From contig JAKASI010000001.1 of the NCBI GenBank assembly GCA_021828185.1, positions 1-64,000 on the forward strand: a DNA stretch of 64,000 nt, given 5' to 3'. This stretch comes from an archaeon (GTDB taxonomy: Archaea; Thermoproteota; Nitrososphaeria; Nitrososphaerales; UBA183). The number at the start of each line of letters is the position of its first letter. Positions within the stretch are counted from its first letter, which is position 1. The notes under the pieces were generated by a model that was given only the letters and a program-made list of their open reading frames with translations, was not told where the DNA came from and searched no databases. Both the position numbers and the translations under genes were made by a program. Shown here piece after piece: positions 8,113-15,315 of the stretch.

Positions 8113-9650
8113 GAGACGGTATCGACAAACTCCTATCAGCACTTCTCGCCAATGACAGGGACGAGGTCTACGACGAGAAGGAACCTCTGGTCAGACCCCA
8201 GCATGCCATCTACGATCTTGTGCGAGAGGGAGAGCAGGTAATCCCTGCGCTCACTCAACTCATTCAGAAGTATGAGAAGGAAGAGGAAGGCAGGTACTAC
8301 ATAGAATACGTGATTGAGATTCTGGGTCGAATCGGAGGGAAGCAGTGTCCTGAACTGATCCTGAGGATAATTCTTGCGTCGATAAAGGCGGACATCATGA
8401 ACGACGACAGCGGCATCGTAGGCATCAGGTGGCTCCGGAAGCTGGGAAAGGCAACGGTCACTGCGATAATCAAGTTTGTGGAGGCTAATCACGACAACGA
8501 ATTCGCCGTAATGTCAGCCGCGGAGGCGCTCGAGGGGATCAAAGACGGACGACTTGTTCCGCTCTTGCTGAACCTTCTGGAGTACCCAAACCCTCTGGTT
8601 GTTCAAAGCGCCCTGGTCTCCCTCAGGAGACAGAACGACAAGTCTACAGTACCTCGAATCATCCCGCTTATGCGGTACAGCCATGAAAATCCGGCGGAAC
8701 AGAAACAGACAAGGGAATTCGCCATGCAAGCCCTCAAATCCCTGCTCAGGCATGACCGTTCACAGCTGCGCGAGATCGAGACGGAGCTTGCACCGCAGTC
8801 CAAGCATCCGGACAAAGCGCCGGCCCGCGGCACCAATTGGGCCTCAATCGGTTGGGCTTACGTCGAGAAGAGAAACGGCGAAGCAATCATAGGCTACGTT
8901 GACGACAGCGACAGGACTCACGTGTTCCTGCACATGCCAAGGATTAGGGACAGTCAAGAGAGGTGGGTCGACTACTTCGACTACCTTGAGAAGCGCGGAA
9001 TCTCGTACGAAAGGGGGCCTGACTTCGGCTGTCTGGCCATAGCGAAGAATCAGATATGGTCGGTGAAAGAAATAGAACCCAGCATGGAGGGAACTTCGAC
9101 GCATTGCTTGGTGTGCGGGAATGAAATCAACAGAGGCGCCTTCTGCGGAGACGAATGCAGGGGGTTGTTCTATGTCATGTATGGAAACGAGATCGTCGCC
9201 CACCACATTTCAAGAAGGTCGAATCACTACGAAAAAGTACGACTCCCTTCTGGCAGGACCGTAAGAGCGATGTTTGAAGCGGTACTGGGCAGTCCGCCAA
9301 GGTTGCAGGAGGCGGCGGATCGCTTTGTTCAGGACTACGGAATCAAGCCCACCAGGGTCAGCTTTCGTCCCTACGAGTTGCTGGCTCTCTACGACGTCAT
9401 CGACAACAGTATTGTCATTTCATCCACAAAGACAGGCGAATGGAAGCAGCTTGGCCTGTGGGAAGCGATAAACCTGACACTCTTCGAGCACTTGTGCGAG
9501 TGCGAGTCCTGGAAGTTCGATGACGACCTAAGAAAAAACATAGAGAAACAGCGTGCGGAGACTAGGTTGTTCGTCGAGCGAGTGTTTGGAAGATGCGTCA
9601 GGTTAGGCTTGATGCCTCCCCCGCCAAGAGGGTCTTTTCCAACCGAATAG
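8109..9650 (+). CDS. HEAT-repeat protein with a treble-clef-like zinc finger
   Basis: About 513 residues from TTG 8109; the frame is open from 8073. Residues 1-215 contain several HEAT-like helical pairs (for example AAEALEGIKDGRLVPLLLNL), a protein-protein interaction scaffold. A middle strand-rich domain follows (WAYVEKRNGEAIIGYVDD). Near residue 335 is a zinc-finger candidate, C-x2-C ... C-x3-C (CLVCGNEINRGAFCGDEC). The last 170 residues form an unrecognised domain ending with PPPPRGSF. The preceding gene overlaps by TTGA. No nuclease or ATPase motif was found. A role as a scaffold or sensor in the accessory region is conceivable but not shown. Confidence 0.6.
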   Translation: MRDGIDKLLSALLANDRDEVYDEKEPLVRPQHAIYDLVREGEQVIPALTQLIQKYEKEEEGRYYIEYVIEILGRIGGKQCPELILRIILASIKADIMNDDSGIVGIRWLRKLGKATVTAIIKFVEANHDNEFAVMSAAEALEGIKDGRLVPLLLNLLEYPNPLVVQSALVSLRRQNDKSTVPRIIPLMRYSHENPAEQKQTREFAMQALKSLLRHDRSQLREIETELAPQSKHPDKAPARGTNWASIGWAYVEKRNGEAIIGYVDDSDRTHVFLHMPRIRDSQERWVDYFDYLEKRGISYERGPDFGCLAIAKNQIWSVKEIEPSMEGTSTHCLVCGNEINRGAFCGDECRGLFYVMYGNEIVAHHISRRSNHYEKVRLPSGRTVRAMFEAVLGSPPRLQEAADRFVQDYGIKPTRVSFRPYELLALYDVIDNSIVISSTKTGEWKQLGLWEAINLTLFEHLCECESWKFDDDLRKNIEKQRAETRLFVERVFGRCVRLGLMPPPPRGSFPTE

Positions 9651-9770
9651 CTGAATGCTTGAGACCACGTTCTCGCAGCAACTGCTAATACGGTTTGTTC
9701 GGGTTTGTTCCAATGGCTATGATTGGCTCAACAGTGTTTATGTCTCCAATGAGGAAGGGTTCGGGGGAAG

Positions 9771-10019
9771 ATGATGGAATCCATGTTCGCCAAGATAATT
9801 GCTGAGGGCTCCATCACGATTGCAAAATCCATTGCGAAGAAGCTGAAGGAGGTGGAGATTGCGACTCCTGCCGTCTTCCAGAAACCGGTCATTCCGGGCG
9901 ACTACCCGACAAATCCCGAGGCCAACCGAGAGGGTTTGGTCGTGCTGGCGAATAACTACTCTGGCTCGCAAGCCACGATTTCATTCTTTCAGTTCAGGTC
10001 CTTTCATCTATTATCCTGA
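9771..10019 (+). CDS. Small protein, 3' end formed by the insertion sequence
   Basis: 82 residues starting at ATG 9771 after a TATA-like GTGTTTATG at 9731-9739. An amphipathic Lys-rich helix is followed by QKPVIPGDYPTNPEANREG. Its last three codons, including the stop, lie inside the left inverted repeat of the IS. If the element (10011-11046) is removed the frame continues at 11047 for another 46 codons to TAG 11185, so this may be the 5' half of a disrupted gene. Function unknown. Confidence 0.45.
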   Translation: MMESMFAKIIAEGSITIAKSIAKKLKEVEIATPAVFQKPVIPGDYPTNPEANREGLVVLANNYSGSQATISFFQFRSFHLLS

Positions 10020-10033
10020 AATTAGTATACCCC
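10011..10033 (+). repeat. IS left terminal inverted repeat
   Basis: Starts TTATCCTGAAAT and ends GTATACCCC; pairs with 11024-11046 with two mismatches. Confidence 0.85.
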
Positions 10034-10177
10034 CTAGTCAGCAGGATAGGAGCCAGGTGGATATGGAGCAGGGGCGAAAGATACCTCGTCATTGGGAAGC
10101 TCGACCCTGTCAAGGTCGCATGGATCATCCGTGAGAAGGAGAAGCATCAGCTCACGAACCGAGTCATCGCTGAGAGG

Positions 10178-11020
10178 ATGGGCGTCTCGGCGATGTGGGT
10201 GAAGAAGCTATGGAGGAGGTATCGTGTCGAAGGGAAGGCGCCCGAGCTCGGTAAGCCTGGAAGGAAGCCTGGTCCCGGCACATCCGATGAAGAGAGGAGG
10301 GTCATCGTCAAGGCGCGCGAGGAGTACAAGGCGTGCGCCCTCGTCCTTGAGCGGGTCATCGATGTCGCATACTCCGTCCACATCCCTCACAACAGGATCC
10401 ATGAGGTGCTGAAGGGCATGGGCCTGGCGAGGGACGAGCCGAGGAAGCAGAAGCAGAGGAGGTGGATCAAGTACGAGCGCAAGTATTCGAACTCCCTCTG
10501 GCACACTGATTGGAAGCTTCTCGAAGGATACGGATGGTTGATAGCGTACCTCGATGACGCGTCAAGGAAGATACTCGGCCATGGACTGTTCAGAGAGGCG
10601 ACCTCCGAGCACGCCGTCGAGGTGCTGGAGAGGGCGATGAAGGGATGGGGCAAGCCGGCGAGCATCCTCTCCGATAGAGGTTCTCAATTCTACGCCGTGG
10701 AATCGGAGGAGAGGGCGAAGGGCGTGACAGCGTTCGAGAAGGCTCTGGCCAAGTATGAGATAAGGCAGATACTCGGAAGGGTCCATCACCCGGAGACCAA
10801 TGGGAAGATAGAGAGGTTCTTCAGAACGGTGGAGGAGAAGATCCACGAATTCAAAAGCGTGGACGAGCTCGTTACGTGGTACAACTCGAAGAGGCCCCAC
10901 ATGTCGTTGAACCTGGACGCGATAGAAACCCCGGATCAAGCATTCATTAGGAAGATGCCGGAAGAGGGCGTGGTCGTTGACGAGGAATCAGGAGAGGTAT
11001 ACCATGCCCAGTCATCGTAG
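10178..11020 (+). CDS. IS transposase (rve/DDE integrase core)
   Basis: Catalyses transposition of the surrounding element. The DDE core is readable: first Asp in HTDWKLLEGYGW, second Asp in ILSDRGSQFY, and Glu in HHPETNGKIERFF. The C-terminal WYNSKRPHMSL motif is typical of IS481/IS3-like integrases. ATG 10178 begins inside the DNA-binding region: the same frame upstream encodes GKLDPVKVAWIIREK and the rest of a helix-turn-helix but has no ATG, GTG or TTG. The real N-terminus may therefore need a frameshift from ATG 10063 or a non-standard start, or the copy may have decayed at its 5' end. Confidence 0.85.
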   Translation: MGVSAMWVKKLWRRYRVEGKAPELGKPGRKPGPGTSDEERRVIVKAREEYKACALVLERVIDVAYSVHIPHNRIHEVLKGMGLARDEPRKQKQRRWIKYERKYSNSLWHTDWKLLEGYGWLIAYLDDASRKILGHGLFREATSEHAVEVLERAMKGWGKPASILSDRGSQFYAVESEERAKGVTAFEKALAKYEIRQILGRVHHPETNGKIERFFRTVEEKIHEFKSVDELVTWYNSKRPHMSLNLDAIETPDQAFIRKMPEEGVVVDEESGEVYHAQSS

Positions 11021-11023
11021 AAA

Positions 11024-11046
11024 GGGGTATACTCATTCCAGGATAA
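11024..11046 (-). repeat. IS right terminal inverted repeat
   Basis: Reverse complement of the left repeat with two mismatches; begins GGGGTATACTC and ends CCAGGATAA on the + strand. Confidence 0.85.
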
Positions 11047-11386
11047 CACAAGTTGGCGTTAAATGCGAAACCTAGATTGGGGAGCTTGGGCCAAGAAGAG
11101 ACTGGAAAGCCGACCATCTTCGTAAGTTCCTCGTTTCCGAAGAGCGATTCGATGTCCCATTCAGATCTGAATCGGAAAATTTCCTAGGCTCCGACGACGC
11201 TTCGGTGAACCCCAATAAAGCAAGGTCCTTCGCGTTGTGGCACTGATTCCAGTCTCTTTCTTCACGGGAATGGCGCGCGCCATTTCTTTCAACTCGAAGA
11301 TTCGGGTCGGTCGTCAGGGTCCCTTACGCGATGGCGGCTTGCGGAGTTTGAAAATAGCTCGATGGATTCGAAAAAAAGACCGGTGC
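11047..11386. other. 340 bp between IS and Lrp-like gene; possible gene remnant
   Basis: 11047-11187 is open in the frame of the small ORF left of the IS and ends at TAG 11185; it may be the 3' part of a gene split by the insertion. Nothing else was recognised in 11188-11386. Confidence 0.35.
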
Positions 11387-11890
11387 CTACTGCCAGGTTG
11401 GCTTGTAGGCGAACAGTGTCTCGCTTGTCCTAACGCCCTGCACTTCGTTGATCTTCGATACCTGCGAAAGAATCTCTTCGTGGTTCTTTCCGTAAATCGT
11501 AGCGAGGATGTCGAATTCGCCCGGAACGACGAATGCATTGCGTACGTGAGTGAGTTGCTTCATCGACTGAAGAACGGTCCCCACCGGCTGATTCGCCTGC
11601 ACCAAGCACAGCGCAAGGGAGTCGGTCGACTGGAAGTTCTTGCCGTCGTTGTAGCCCTCGAAGGGAGTGTACGATCTCGTTGAGGTGATCCCGTTGATGG
11701 ATCTGACCTTGTTGATGAGCTCGTAGACTTGGCTTGGCTCAGCTGCCTTCAGCTCGATGGCCAAGTCGAATCTGCCCGCCAATGGCGAGAAGTATGTGAT
11801 TCCCTGTAGGGTCCTAAGTTGCTCGGCCACTTGGCTCCACATCTTTGGTTGGACTGAAGCGACGATGGTTGTCGGAAAGTTGGTAGTCAT
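11387..11890 (-). CDS. Tandem Lrp/AsnC ligand-binding (RAM) domains without HTH
   Basis: 167 residues made of two consecutive alpha-beta sandwich (RAM) domains. The first has LAGRFDLAIELKAAEPSQVYELI, the second VPGEFDILATIYGKNHEEIL; both show the F-D-hydrophobic pattern and a following helix of Lrp/AsnC C-terminal domains. The helix-turn-helix domain of normal Lrp proteins is absent. Such stand-alone RAM proteins can bind amino acids and form mixed oligomers with full Lrp regulators (established for related SraM-type proteins). Start ATG 11890 is preceded by a TATA-like element on the minus strand. Confidence 0.8.
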   Translation of the reverse strand: MTTNFPTTIVASVQPKMWSQVAEQLRTLQGITYFSPLAGRFDLAIELKAAEPSQVYELINKVRSINGITSTRSYTPFEGYNDGKNFQSTDSLALCLVQANQPVGTVLQSMKQLTHVRNAFVVPGEFDILATIYGKNHEEILSQVSKINEVQGVRTSETLFAYKPTWQ

Positions 11891-11920
11891 TATTTGTTTC
11901 AGTTTGTAATAGGGCTAGAT

Positions 11921-11930
11921 GGTATATATG
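11921..11930 (-). promoter_or_regulatory. TATA-like box of the RAM-domain gene
   Basis: On the minus strand CATATATACC, about 35 bp before ATG 11890; transcription would start only a few bases before the codon. Confidence 0.5.
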
Positions 11931-12454
11931 TGTTCCTATCTATGCAGTCACAAACATTACTAGGCGCGGCCTGTGCTAGGGAGACCCGAAATTCCACCTC
12001 TGGGGTCAAGGTCAATGCTTAGTTGAGCCAACGGATCGTCTGATTGACGGTCGTTTCCCAGGTCAACGACCAAGGTATTGATTCATGCATTTATGGCGAG
12101 TACCGGAGGGAGCATAAGGAACCCAAACTATGCCATGCCTCATCCAGATAATCTGCAGACCGCATCTGTTGCAATAGTGATATTGAGATTCCGACTGATA
12201 TTGTTGTGACATACCTATTGTGCCCCACGGTCAAATCCCAGACTCGGCGGTGAGGAGCCTCTCTCTGACGCTGCGGTCAATTCTCGGTCCCCTGATTTCT
12301 TCAGCTGGAAGTCTTGCGGTTGAACATCGTCCTGATTCGTCTAACCAGGGCCCCAAACCGTCCTTCTTGCTTGCCTGTCTCTACGTTTGTCATTTTCTTT
12401 CTATCACCAAATGTAACAGGTATTGCTGAGTATATATGTATATTGACGTTCATG
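11931..12454. other. Long intergenic region, no gene recognised
   Basis: About 520 bp with lower GC than the surroundings. A 69-codon + strand frame at 12220-12429 has no coding character I trust (Ser/Leu-rich, no family resemblance). The 3' part contains AT-rich promoter sequence for the next gene, including TATATATGTATATTG near 12430. I see no RNA gene. Confidence 0.5.
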
Positions 12455-12462
12455 TATAAATA
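12455..12462 (+). promoter_or_regulatory. TATA box of the ACT-like protein gene
   Basis: TATAAATA centred about 31 bp before ATG 12490. It predicts a start point at the gene start. Confidence 0.6.
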
Positions 12463-12489
12463 TTACAACATCCACCCATAGCCTTGGCT

Positions 12490-13185
12490 ATGTCGAGCAG
12501 GAACCCCTCAATTGGGACGGTAGTGGAATCGATCGTTACTCACGACCAGGCTGTCTATGAATGCCTGAAGCAGAAGCTGGTCAACTACCACGCACTTGCT
12601 GGGAGCATCAAACCTGAGGTAGAGAGGCTTGCGGGGCGGCCCACTACCATCAACACCCTCGTCGTCGCGATCAAGAGGTTCTCTGACACCCTGAAGAAAC
12701 CGGATGGGAAAAAACCGTCGCCGATTCTAAAGGAAGCTAGGATAACTCTGTCAAGCGATGTGGTCGATGTGACAATTGCGGCCAGCAGGGCCCAGCTGTT
12801 TCCGATGATAGAGAAGATAGCGAAGCTCTCCTCCAACCTGAACGAGCCGATACACCTTTTCCAGCTTTCGCATTCAATAAAGCTGATAGTTGACGAAGGC
12901 GAATACAAATCATTCGTTCGTTCGGCTTTGACCAAGATCAACATCGAGAAGGAAGCAACACAACTGTCCAGGTTGGACATTCGCCTTTCTCAGGGGGTCG
13001 AAAAGACGCCCGAGTTTGGGCTGTTCCTCACGGAGCTCCTATACCGTCACGGGATAACGATACGGCAGACCTACATCAGTGAAGAGACGATTCTTATCCT
13101 TAGCAGAGATGATGGTCCCAGGGCGTACGAAATTCTGCGGCGTGAAATAGACAGAAGCAGAACAACCTCGGCGGAACGCAAGTAA
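12490..13185 (+). CDS. ACT-domain-like regulatory protein with N-terminal helical/HTH region
   Basis: About 231 residues from ATG 12490; TTG 12484 is just upstream. The N-terminal half is helical (YECLKQKLVNYHALAGSI) with a winged-helix look. The C-terminal half has two strand-helix-strand units (ITLSSDVVDVTIAASRAQ ... TYISEETILILSRDDGPRA) resembling ACT domains that bind amino acids or other small ligands. No enzyme domain is attached. Probably a cytosolic small-molecule-responsive regulator. It converges with the next gene, the two stops being 5 bp apart. Confidence 0.6.
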   Translation: MSSRNPSIGTVVESIVTHDQAVYECLKQKLVNYHALAGSIKPEVERLAGRPTTINTLVVAIKRFSDTLKKPDGKKPSPILKEARITLSSDVVDVTIAASRAQLFPMIEKIAKLSSNLNEPIHLFQLSHSIKLIVDEGEYKSFVRSALTKINIEKEATQLSRLDIRLSQGVEKTPEFGLFLTELLYRHGITIRQTYISEETILILSRDDGPRAYEILRREIDRSRTTSAERK

Positions 13186-13189
13186 GCGC

Positions 13190-13567
13190 CTACTCGCCGA
13201 GTCTTCCTCTCTGGGTCTTGCTGAATCTCCCTCGCCGCCGCAAATTCCTGCTGATCTCTCCCTGTTCCCTCGTTCCTTGAACGTACTTTGTCGTCCGAAC
13301 AGAGCCTCTTGTGGTATTACGTCTCGGCTCGTCGGCTCCACCAGGAAGCGTGGAATGAGGTTCATCGTGATGAATGGACTTGACATCGGCGAGTGTCAGC
13401 CTCTCTGCATCGTACTTTATTGTCGACGTATCTGAAATGTAGTTGATGTCGACCTGCAGAACCCCGTCGAGCTTCTCAGCCGTGCGTCTGATCTGCTGGG
13501 CTCGTCCCGGATTGTCCATTCCGCGAATCTTCAGGATGGCAGTCGCTTCCCCCTTCTCGGTTGTCAT
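13190..13567 (-). CDS. HMA-fold protein lacking the metal-binding cysteines, basic tail
   Basis: Residues 1-65 follow the heavy-metal-associated (HMA, ferredoxin-like) pattern: ILKIRGMDN ... RRTAEKLDGVLQVDINY ... STIKYDAERLTLADV. The canonical GM-x-C-x2-C loop is replaced by GMDNPGRA, so copper or zinc chelation by cysteines is impossible. The C-terminal 60 residues are disordered and Arg-rich (ISRNLRRRGRFSKTQRGR), suggesting nucleic acid or phosphate binding. Function unknown. Confidence 0.6.
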   Translation of the reverse strand: MTTEKGEATAILKIRGMDNPGRAQQIRRTAEKLDGVLQVDINYISDTSTIKYDAERLTLADVKSIHHDEPHSTLPGGADEPRRNTTRGSVRTTKYVQGTREQGEISRNLRRRGRFSKTQRGRLGE

Positions 13568-13677
13568 TGCGTTTCAGCACATTTAGCGCATGCGAGCTAT
13601 TGAACCTGACGTATTTTTTGCAATTAACCGCAAGAGAGAGTGAAACGTAAGGCGAACCGACTAAGGTCGCCTACTAT

Positions 13678-14196
13678 TCACTGAAGCTCGAAGGCGACCG
13701 CGTTCTCGTCTGGCAGGAATCTCGGTGGCTTTCCCAGCGGCTCGAAGATCGCCTGTACGTAACGCTGCAGAAACAGGCTCCCTTTGGGACCGAAATCGTG
13801 CGTCAGGGTGACGTTGACCTTCCCGGCGCGCACTACCTCGCTGTATTCGAAGAGGTTCGTGTAATCGGCGGTGGTCTTGAGATAGCTGAGGGCGTTCTCC
13901 ACGGTAAGCTCCCCCCACTTGGCCCTGATGTACGTGTTCGGGACGTCTTTGCCTGCCAAGTTTCCGGCTTCGATTACCGCTTCATTGATTGCTGCCTCTA
14001 GGATGTGTTTGAAGCTCGATGCTGGCACCTTTATCATGTGAAACCTCTTCATCGGTCGATCATAGTTGGCGTATGCGAGAACGAGTTGGTTGAGCAGGGT
14101 GTTGACGCTGACGTTCTGCTTCCTCGCGTCTTCTTGGATGGCGTTGAGCGCTGACTCGTCCAACCTGAACGAAGCTGTCGACGTTTTTGGTCTCAT
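13678..14196 (-). CDS. Ribbon-helix-helix protein with unknown C-terminal domain
   Basis: 172 residues from ATG 14196. The N-terminus TASFRLDESALNAIQEDA followed by a helix with VSVNTLLNQLV is the classic ribbon-helix-helix DNA-binding fold. A domain of about 120 residues without recognised family follows (HMIKVPASSFKHILEAA ... VTLTHDFGPKGSLFLQRY). The longer frame to 14289 is rejected: a TATA-like CTATAAAA on the minus strand (14226-14233) lies inside it, and its first codon falls in the heat-shock element. It may be a transcription regulator; divergent from hsp20. Confidence 0.65.
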   Translation of the reverse strand: MRPKTSTASFRLDESALNAIQEDARKQNVSVNTLLNQLVLAYANYDRPMKRFHMIKVPASSFKHILEAAINEAVIEAGNLAGKDVPNTYIRAKWGELTVENALSYLKTTADYTNLFEYSEVVRAGKVNVTLTHDFGPKGSLFLQRYVQAIFEPLGKPPRFLPDENAVAFELQ

Positions 14197-14225
14197 AAGG
14201 TTCTGGGCGCCGTTCAGGTCTGCCG

Positions 14226-14233
14226 TTTTATAG
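14226..14233 (-). promoter_or_regulatory. TATA box of the RHH gene
   Basis: CTATAAAA on the minus strand, about 33 bp before ATG 14196; supports the shorter start. Confidence 0.55.
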
Positions 14234-14282
14234 GCTTGCCATCGTGTCTCGTCGGGAACGCCATGGTAAGGTCTACCATTCA

Positions 14283-14320
14283 ATTGCATTAGAACGCAGA
14301 AAATACCTTGTCTCTATATG
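14283..14320 (+). promoter_or_regulatory. Heat-shock promoter element upstream of hsp20
   Basis: A 38-bp element matching 34 of 38 bases with 15257-15294 in front of the thermosome gene, without gaps. The 3' part is identical over 21 bp (14300-14320) and ends in the TATA-like TCTCTATATG; the 5' part shares ATTGCAT and GAAC. Transcription to the right would start near 14343, giving hsp20 a leader of about 127 nt. Sharing between two chaperone genes argues for a heat-shock operator, target of an unknown regulator. Confidence 0.75.
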
Positions 14321-14394
14321 TAGGCAGCGGCTATTATTGCCAGTGACCAATTTTGCACATAACGGAACAAGCGAGGGCGCCAGAAATATCAACC

Positions 14395-14454
14395 ATGTCG
14401 GATGGCCGAATGAGGGACTATCTCAGGCGGATGAAGGGAAAGTTACGCCGCTAG
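14395..14454 (+). CDS. Possible 19-residue leader ORF before hsp20
   Basis: A short frame inside the predicted hsp20 leader: ATG 14395 to TAG 14452. The product (MSDGRMRDYLRRMKGKLRR) is very basic and could form an amphipathic helix. It ends just before the hsp20 ribosome-binding region. It may be a microprotein, a translational control element, or chance. Confidence 0.25.
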   Translation: MSDGRMRDYLRRMKGKLRR

Positions 14455-14469
14455 GGATGAGCAGACAAT

Positions 14470-14994
14470 ATGTCGAAAACCATGTCCAAGAAGAAAGAGG
14501 GAACGCTCGCTCCTCAGAAAGCAAAGAAGCCTACGCTTGCCGTTAGAGAGCCTCAGACCAGTTGGATCAACTCAGTCAACACGCTTCTAGACACGTTTCG
14601 CCTGATCCCCTGGGACCCCTTCAGGGGGTTCGAGTGGCCTGTTCAGTATGAACTGCCTACGCGGATACCCTACGTTGATGTCATCGACTCTGGCATGGAG
14701 TATGTCGTGAAGGCAGAGCTCCCGGGGTTGAAGAAGGAGACTCTGGCGATAGAAGTCGGACCAAACGAGTTGTCGGTGGCCGCTGATTCTGACGTGGAGA
14801 GGGAAGAGAAGGGAAAGACCTACCTGCACAGGGAGAGGGCCTTCTCAACGTTCCGTAGGAACATTGGCTTCCCTGAGAGCGTGGATCCAGAAAAGGTGTC
14901 AGCGAAGATGGCTGAAGGCATCCTCGAGGTCAGACTCCCCAAGCTCGGACCTAGGCGTGAAAAGAAGACCAGAAGACTGACGCTGCCGCTTTGA
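14470..14994 (+). CDS. hsp20: Small heat-shock protein (Hsp20/alpha-crystallin)
   Basis: ATP-independent holdase chaperone, 174 residues. A basic N-terminal tail of about 50 residues precedes the alpha-crystallin domain (about 63-170), recognisable by VKAELPGLKKE, the E-x-x-Y-x-x-R-E-R-x-F motif (KTYLHRERAFSTFRRNIGFP) and the closing GILEVRLPK. The last residues RRLTLPL provide the terminal I/L-x-L docking motif. Start ATG 14470: the frame has a stop directly upstream (14458), and GGATGA at 14455-14460 can act as ribosome-binding site. It shares the heat-shock element with the thermosome and overlaps the next gene by TTGA. Confidence 0.95.
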   Translation: MSKTMSKKKEGTLAPQKAKKPTLAVREPQTSWINSVNTLLDTFRLIPWDPFRGFEWPVQYELPTRIPYVDVIDSGMEYVVKAELPGLKKETLAIEVGPNELSVAADSDVEREEKGKTYLHRERAFSTFRRNIGFPESVDPEKVSAKMAEGILEVRLPKLGPRREKKTRRLTLPL

Positions 14995-15221
14995 CCCGCG
15001 AAAGACCTCTCCTCAATCGAGAAAGGGCATCCAAGGGATGGAAGAAATTGAGCGTTAAGAAGGAACGGCGGAGGCAAAACAAAGCCACCGACGACTTGAG
15101 GGAAGAGGTCGAAATGGTCGCGATTATGCTCTCATCATTGGTCGATGTTCTCGAAGATAAGGGGATCATAGGCCATGATGAATGGAAGAAGCGAACGAAA
15201 GAAAGGCTGAGCTCGAAGTAA
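14991..15221 (+). CDS. Small helical protein coupled to hsp20
   Basis: Up to 76 residues from TTG 14991, which overlaps the hsp20 stop as TTGA; TTG 15048 is an in-frame alternative. It has a basic N-terminus and a helical C-terminus (REEVEMVAIMLSSLVDVLE ... HDEWKKRTKERL), a pattern seen in small coiled-coil oligomerisation modules. Coupling to hsp20 and position between two chaperones suggest a heat-shock accessory role; family not recognised. Confidence 0.6.
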   Translation: MTRERPLLNRERASKGWKKLSVKKERRRQNKATDDLREEVEMVAIMLSSLVDVLEDKGIIGHDEWKKRTKERLSSK

Positions 15222-15256
15222 GGGGCATTTACCAACGCCAAGTAATCGCAACTTCG

Positions 15257-15294
15257 ATTGCATCTGAACACAAAAAATACCTTGTCTCTATATG
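15257..15294 (+). promoter_or_regulatory. Heat-shock promoter element of the thermosome gene
   Basis: Counterpart of 14283-14320, identical over the last 21 bp. Its TATA-like CTCTATATG is centred about 26 bp before ATG 15316, exactly the spacing for a leaderless start, so here the element can be read as an operator fused to a core promoter. Confidence 0.8.
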
Positions 15295-15315
15295 CGACGG
15301 AGTACCCTAAGATGA

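Larger units (their letters stand above)
10011..11046 (+). mobile_element. Insertion sequence, DDE transposase, 1036 bp
   Basis: Bounded by 23-bp terminal inverted repeats (10011-10033 and 11024-11046) that match at 21 of 23 positions and begin TTATCCTG. It contains one transposase gene with a helix-turn-helix region and an integrase-like DDE core. No obvious target-site duplication is visible at the ends (left flank CATCTA, right flank CACAAG), so either the duplication is very short or it has been lost. The architecture is like the IS481/IS3-type rve elements; exact family not determined. Confidence 0.85.

Noticed and set aside
12220..12429. 69-codon + strand frame
   Set aside because: No promoter spacing or natural composition; likely chance in a long intergenic region.
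14244..14546. 100-codon + strand frame over the hsp20 promoter
   Set aside because: Runs through the heat-shock element and out of frame into hsp20; the transcription start would lie inside it.
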